In this document: positions 6,968-10,200 of the stretch, piece by piece
How the letters are laid out: each line of letters starts with the position of its first letter
How positions within the stretch are numbered: the stretch's first letter is position 1
Assembly (NCBI GenBank): GCA_947624315.1
Contig: CANQJU010000023.1
Coordinates: 1 to 10,200 of the forward strand
Reading direction: 5' to 3'
DNA from: an uncultured Bacilli bacterium
Lineage (GTDB): Bacteria > Bacillota_I > Bacilli_A > ML615J-28 > CAG-698
DNA: 10,200 bases
Notes under the pieces: model-generated
Database searches by the model: none
Told to the model about the DNA's origin: nothing
The model's input: the letters and a program-made list of their open reading frames with translations, nothing else
Translations under genes and position numbers: made by a program

Positions 6968-6985
6968 AAGACTAATCTTTGTCAA
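6957..6985 (-). promoter_or_regulatory. Consensus housekeeping promoter of the rimP-nusA-infB operon
   Basis: On the minus strand TTGACA (6985-6980) is separated by exactly 17 bases from TATAAT (6962-6957), with TG one base before the -10 box, giving an extended -10. Both hexamers match the sigma-A/sigma-70 consensus perfectly. An A/T tract (AAAATTTTT, about 6990-6998) lies upstream where an UP element would sit. The predicted transcription start is near 6950, giving a leader of about 50 bases that contains the hairpin at 6914-6936. This is the only convincing promoter in the window. Confidence 0.9.
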
Positions 6986-6989
6986 ACAC

Positions 6990-7009
6990 AAAAATTTTCT
7001 CATTAGAAA
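6990..7009 (-). terminator. Weak candidate terminator after the lipoprotein gene
   Basis: On the minus strand TTTCT-AATG-AGAAA is a 5-bp stem with a single G-C pair, followed by A and five T. It starts just after the lipoprotein stop codon. The stem is weak, and its T-run coincides with the A/T tract upstream of the rimP promoter, so it may not act as a terminator. Confidence 0.3.
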
Positions 7010-7012
7010 TAT

Positions 7013-7876
7013 TTATTCACCAAAAATTATATTTTTCATATCTTCAATAGTAACTAAACCATAATAATATGTCCATTTGTTATCATTAGATTTTTCACTA
7101 TGTTTATCAAGAATCATAGCTTCCATTATTTTATCATAATATTCACCAAATTCTTCATGATTATCTATTTCAACAATTTCATTCGCTTGTTTTTGTTCAG
7201 CAACTAAGAATTTGAAATAAATCTCACCATCTAAATTAACACATGAAAATGAGCAATTACCATTATCAGATACATCATCATAGTTAATATGTTTTCCTAT
7301 GCTAAGTTCACATATAGGTCTATCAATACTATTTGCATCTTTTATATTCACTTTATTTTCATCGAATTCTGGTTCATAAAGTTTCATATATTTGGCATCT
7401 AATTTTTGATTGTCTTCATTCATTACGTATTTACATTCTTTAGACTTATTGACTTGAATAGTAGCGACTAATCTCAATCCATTATAATATTCATGAATCT
7501 CTTTTTCGTTATTAAAACCAATCCATGTATACTCATCGGCTTTAGTAAAAAATTGCTTTTCACCTTCAAAATCAACTTTCTTTTCATCATAATAAGCGCA
7601 TAAGTAGAAATAATCACTTTCAGAAAATTCTACAAAGACTACTGGTGATCCATTTTTTACAGTCTCAATATTATCAAGAAATGAACTGCTTTCAGGGTAC
7701 AAAACACAAAGATCACCTTTCAAGTCTAAATAATCTAGAGCATCTTTTTTAAGCTCTTCACTTACCTCAAAATATTCATATTTATCATTCTTGTGATTAT
7801 TTTTACATCCAACAAAAGTTAAACATAAAATAAATAAACTAATAACTATAAATATTTTATTAATCTTTGTTTTCAT
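7013..7876 (-). CDS. Predicted lipoprotein of unknown function (paralogue A)
   Basis: A 287-residue exported lipoprotein. The N-terminus has three lysines (2, 4, 7), a hydrophobic core (about 8-22) and the lipobox-like FVGC with the lipidated cysteine at 24; phenylalanine at -3 is slightly unusual. The mature part is acidic and rich in Tyr and Lys, with recognisable blocks VFVEFSESDYFYLC (80-93), YTWIGFNNEKEIHEYYNGLR (116-135) and a C-terminal TYYYGLVTIEDMKNIIF (269-285). No known family is recognised. These same blocks recur in the gene at the right edge of the window, so the two are paralogues. A strong AAAGGAGG precedes the ATG. It follows the metallopeptidase gene by 35 bases and is probably the last gene of that transcript. 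Its mature part probably sits on the outer face of the cytoplasmic membrane. Confidence 0.85.
   Translation of the reverse strand: MKTKINKIFIVISLFILCLTFVGCKNNHKNDKYEYFEVSEELKKDALDYLDLKGDLCVLYPESSSFLDNIETVKNGSPVVFVEFSESDYFYLCAYYDEKKVDFEGEKQFFTKADEYTWIGFNNEKEIHEYYNGLRLVATIQVNKSKECKYVMNEDNQKLDAKYMKLYEPEFDENKVNIKDANSIDRPICELSIGKHINYDDVSDNGNCSFSCVNLDGEIYFKFLVAEQKQANEIVEIDNHEEFGEYYDKIMEAMILDKHSEKSNDNKWTYYYGLVTIEDMKNIIFGE
7023..7076. repeat. 54-bp direct repeat, copy 1 (3' end of lipoprotein A)
   Basis: Identical base for base to 9441-9494. It encodes the C-terminal TYYYGLVTIEDMKNIIF block. Synonymous positions are also unchanged, which implies recent duplication or gene conversion. Confidence 0.95.
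7469..7536. repeat. 68-bp direct repeat, copy 1 (middle of lipoprotein A)
   Basis: Identical base for base to 9911-9978. It encodes the block YTWIGFNNEKEIHEYYNGLR and neighbouring residues. Confidence 0.95.
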
Positions 7877-7911
7877 AATAATCCTCCTTTTCTTTTAAAC
7901 AATAATATGTT

Positions 7912-9420
7912 TTATTTCAATATATCACTATTATTTATAAATACCAATGTGTTATCTAAATATGCCTCTATGTCTTCATCAACTAAAACAACAATTCCTG
8001 TTGGCAAAATATAACTTCCATTTAATGTATATTTCAATCCATTTTCTGGATTTGCTCCTTGTTGTATTATAGCTCTATCCTTTGTCAAATCAAGCAATGT
8101 GTGACAAATAATACATTCAGCAAACTTTTTCCCTGAATCTTCACGTCTTATAGCATGGAATCCTTCATCTGTAGTTGCAAGCAATTTACATATAACACAT
8201 GTTTTACCATGTTTATAATTATCTATATAAACATAATCTATATCGTGCTCTTCATAAAAACTATATGCTAATCCTGCTATTTGGTTTGTAATAAGGTGAT
8301 GTGTTGCTGTTCCAGAAGAATATTTGTATGATTGCTCAATATTATTTTCAAATGTAGCAACATATCTACAATACTTACATTTATAATAATCTTTATTTTT
8401 ATATGATGCTGTAGCAACTAAATTTCCACTTCCAAATGTATGTTCACCATTACATGAATTATAGTTCATAAAAGCTTCGCCAGATAAATTATCAATATGT
8501 TTTATTCCATTACAAATACTACAAATTAGCTTATAACCGCCATGAGGATCAACTTCTTTTAACCACATATGATCATCATCAGTATGAAATCCTCTTGTTA
8601 TTGCTACTCCTGCAATATCTTTATAAGTTATATCTGTAACACGCAAAGCGAAATCACCATACCCCATTAAAACCTCTTCATGATGGTCATAGTATTTAAA
8701 ACCTTCTATTTCGTGTAATGGGCAATCATTGTCCAAATCACACAATCCTAATACATGACCAATTTCATGAGCTCCAGATCTTTTTCTGAACATTTCAGCT
8801 TTTTCTGCAGAATTATTAAAATTTGCGTAGAAATAACTTACATTAATATACATTTTCCAGTGTCCGTAATGCGTGTGGTTTTTCCCCATTATGGTTAAAT
8901 CTCCGCCTATGTCTAAAAGATTTAAAGGACTTGTAGTTGCTGCATTTTTGTTCTGTTCATCATTTATATTATATTTGGCAGGATAAATTATTAAATTATG
9001 GTCATCTTTTGTACCGGCAACAATATTAATTATCTTATGTTTTGTGACCATTCCTTCTGTATCATATGAATAAAAATAAACATCATTCCATTTCTTCATG
9101 CTATTTGTGTAAGCATCTTTTATTTCATTTGCTACTGATTCAGGAATATCCGTTGACCACTTGTATCCATTTTCATTTTCTTCTGCAAAATAATATTTAA
9201 TCGTTGTTATTTCATGGTCTAGATGCATTTCTGTAGGATTACCAAGCATATACCACATTTTTTCAACAATATTCTTCTCTTTATCAAGTTTGCAAGGATC
9301 ATAGTAAACATCCAAATCCTTACTATGTGCATATATACTATTGTTTTTTATTAAAAATAGACAAAAAATTGATAAAAATATAATTAAAGTATTTAAATAT
9401 TTAATTAATTTTATTTTCAT
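7912..9420 (-). CDS. Secreted metzincin-type zinc metallopeptidase with C-terminal CxxC modules
   Basis: A 502-residue exported protease candidate. A basic start and a hydrophobic core (about 11-25) form a signal peptide, with likely cleavage after SIYA (31). The catalytic signature HEIGHVLGLCD (218-228) gives zinc ligands H218, H222 and D228 and the catalytic base E219. The third ligand Asp, in place of His, is known in snapalysin-type metzincins. A downstream VLMGYG (250-255, M252) is a likely Met-turn. The C-terminal half carries four CxxC pairs (300/303, 348/351, 408/411, 436/439) spaced 28 to 60 residues apart, each in an aromatic or charged context, which may bind zinc or form disulfides. 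No transmembrane or sorting motif is seen at the C-terminus. GAAGGAGGGG precedes the ATG. It lies between two paralogous lipoprotein genes. The substrate is unknown. Confidence 0.85.
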   Translation of the reverse strand: MKIKLIKYLNTLIIFLSIFCLFLIKNNSIYAHSKDLDVYYDPCKLDKEKNIVEKMWYMLGNPTEMHLDHEITTIKYYFAEENENGYKWSTDIPESVANEIKDAYTNSMKKWNDVYFYSYDTEGMVTKHKIINIVAGTKDDHNLIIYPAKYNINDEQNKNAATTSPLNLLDIGGDLTIMGKNHTHYGHWKMYINVSYFYANFNNSAEKAEMFRKRSGAHEIGHVLGLCDLDNDCPLHEIEGFKYYDHHEEVLMGYGDFALRVTDITYKDIAGVAITRGFHTDDDHMWLKEVDPHGGYKLICSICNGIKHIDNLSGEAFMNYNSCNGEHTFGSGNLVATASYKNKDYYKCKYCRYVATFENNIEQSYKYSSGTATHHLITNQIAGLAYSFYEEHDIDYVYIDNYKHGKTCVICKLLATTDEGFHAIRREDSGKKFAECIICHTLLDLTKDRAIIQQGANPENGLKYTLNGSYILPTGIVVLVDEDIEAYLDNTLVFINNSDILK

Positions 9421-9433
9421 AATACCCCTCCTT

Positions 9434-10200
9434 CTAATTGAAAATTATATTTTTCATATCTTCAATAGTAACTAAACCATAATAATATGTCCATCTATTA
9501 TCTGAAGATTTTACACTATATTTATCAAAAATTGCTGCTTCCATTATTTTGTCATAATATTCACCAAATTCTTCACGATATTTTTCGTGATAATCATCAA
9601 TTTCTCCTGTTCTTCTATTCTGAGTAGCTGCTTCAAATTCAAAATAAACTTCACCATCTAAAGCCATAAACCGACGAAGTGTAGTTATATTTGTACCTTC
9701 AGCAGGATTATCACTATATCTAAACTTTGTTTGTTCAGCAGAAACTAAATTAACATGTTGTGATGATTCCTTTATTGCTTCCTTTATATTTATTTTATTT
9801 TCATCAAATTCTGATTCATAAAGTTGCATAAACAGTGCATAAATATCTTGATCAATTTCATTAATTATATATTTGCATTCTTTAGGCTTATTGACTTGAA
9901 TGGCAACCATTAATCTCAATCCATTATAATATTCATGAATCTCTTTTTCGTTATTAAAACCAATCCATGTATACTCATTAGCTTTACTAAAATCCCACTT
10001 TTCATCTTCAAAATCAACTTTCTTTTCATCATAATAACCGCATAAGTAGAAATAATCATTTTCAGAAAACTCTACAAAGATTACAGGTTCGCCATTTTTA
10101 ATCAATGAAATGTAATTTTTAAATAATGTATACTCATTCCCTATTTCCACCTGTAACCAACGATTTCTCAAATAATCTAGAGCATCTTTTTTAAGTTCTT
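9434..10200 (-). CDS. Predicted lipoprotein paralogue B, 5' end outside the window
   Basis: The frame is open to the right edge: upstream of an internal TTG at 10171 it continues as ELKKDALDY, which matches residues 41-49 of lipoprotein A. The TTG is therefore not the start. About 40 N-terminal residues, presumably with the signal peptide and lipobox, lie outside. 254 codons are visible. It shares with paralogue A the blocks VEFSENDYFYLC, YTWIGFNNEKEIHEYYNGLR and TYYYGLVTIEDMKNIIF, but residues after YESEFDENKINIKEA differ strongly and include extra sequence before FMALDGEVYFEF. It also lacks several cysteines present in A. The TAG stop overlaps the upstream edge of the metallopeptidase ribosome binding site, 13 bases before its ATG, so the two are probably co-transcribed. 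The function is unknown. Confidence 0.8.
   Translation of the reverse strand, partial: ELKKDALDYLRNRWLQVEIGNEYTLFKNYISLIKNGEPVIFVEFSENDYFYLCGYYDEKKVDFEDEKWDFSKANEYTWIGFNNEKEIHEYYNGLRLMVAIQVNKPKECKYIINEIDQDIYALFMQLYESEFDENKINIKEAIKESSQHVNLVSAEQTKFRYSDNPAEGTNITTLRRFMALDGEVYFEFEAATQNRRTGEIDDYHEKYREEFGEYYDKIMEAAIFDKYSVKSSDNRWTYYYGLVTIEDMKNIIFN
9441..9494. repeat. 54-bp direct repeat, copy 2 (3' end of lipoprotein B)
   Basis: Identical to 7023-7076, 2418 bases away. The metallopeptidase gene lies between the copies, so recombination between them would delete it. Confidence 0.95.
9911..9978. repeat. 68-bp direct repeat, copy 2 (middle of lipoprotein B)
   Basis: Identical to 7469-7536, 2442 bases away. 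The offset differs from that of the 54-bp repeat by 24 bases because paralogue B carries extra sequence between the two blocks. Confidence 0.95.

Noticed and set aside
7880..7910. A terminator between the metallopeptidase and lipoprotein A
   Set aside because: The only inverted repeat (AAACA/TGTTT) is five A/T-rich pairs followed by A residues, not a T run.
9434..10171. Reading lipoprotein B as a complete 245-residue gene starting at TTG 10171
   Set aside because: The frame stays open to the window edge and the upstream codons match the paralogue, so the real start lies outside.
1..10200. Mycoplasma genetic code (UGA as Trp)
   Set aside because: TGA ends rnpM/ylxR and the L7Ae-like gene exactly where these families end, and the conserved Trp in the lipoproteins are TGG.

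Overview
The window is a gene-dense, very AT-rich stretch in which every supported gene lies on the minus strand, so transcription runs from the right edge to the left. UGA is a real stop here: it ends both rnpM/ylxR and the L7Ae-like gene. The DNA is therefore read with the ordinary bacterial code and not the Mycoplasma code. Strong Shine-Dalgarno sites, a textbook housekeeping promoter, the low GC content, and the order rimP-nusA-ylxR-ylxQ-infB-rbfA all point to the low-GC Bacillota. An Erysipelotrichia or Mollicutes-related gut-type lineage fits best, but the exact lineage is an inference.

Right part (10200 to 7013): a secreted-protein cluster of three genes. It holds a lipoprotein-like gene cut by the right edge, a secreted metzincin-type metallopeptidase with four C-terminal CxxC motifs, and a second lipoprotein paralogous to the first. 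The spacings (13 and 35 nt) suggest one transcript. The two lipoprotein genes share long blocks identical at the DNA level but differ in the middle.

Middle (7012 to 6901): the longest intergenic stretch, only 112 bp. It carries a perfect-consensus extended promoter (TTGACA, 17 bp, TATAAT preceded by TGn) and, just inside the transcript, a perfect 10-bp hairpin followed by an interrupted U-rich run directly before rimP. This looks like a leader attenuator for the nusA operon.

Central operon (6900 to 2120): rimP (30S maturation), nusA (transcription elongation and termination), rnpM/ylxR (RNA-binding, RNase P modulator family), an L7Ae-like RNA-binding protein, infB (IF2) and rbfA (30S maturation). 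The genes are tightly spaced or overlapping and link transcription, ribosome assembly and translation initiation.

Left part (2121 to 1): a terminator-like hairpin, overlapped by a second competing hairpin, separates rbfA from uvrC (nucleotide excision repair). Then follow a GerE-like 72-residue helix-turn-helix regulator and the first 21 codons of an unrecognised gene cut by the left edge. No rRNA, tRNA, CRISPR array, IS element or phage gene was seen, and no gap longer than 300 bases lacks a gene.
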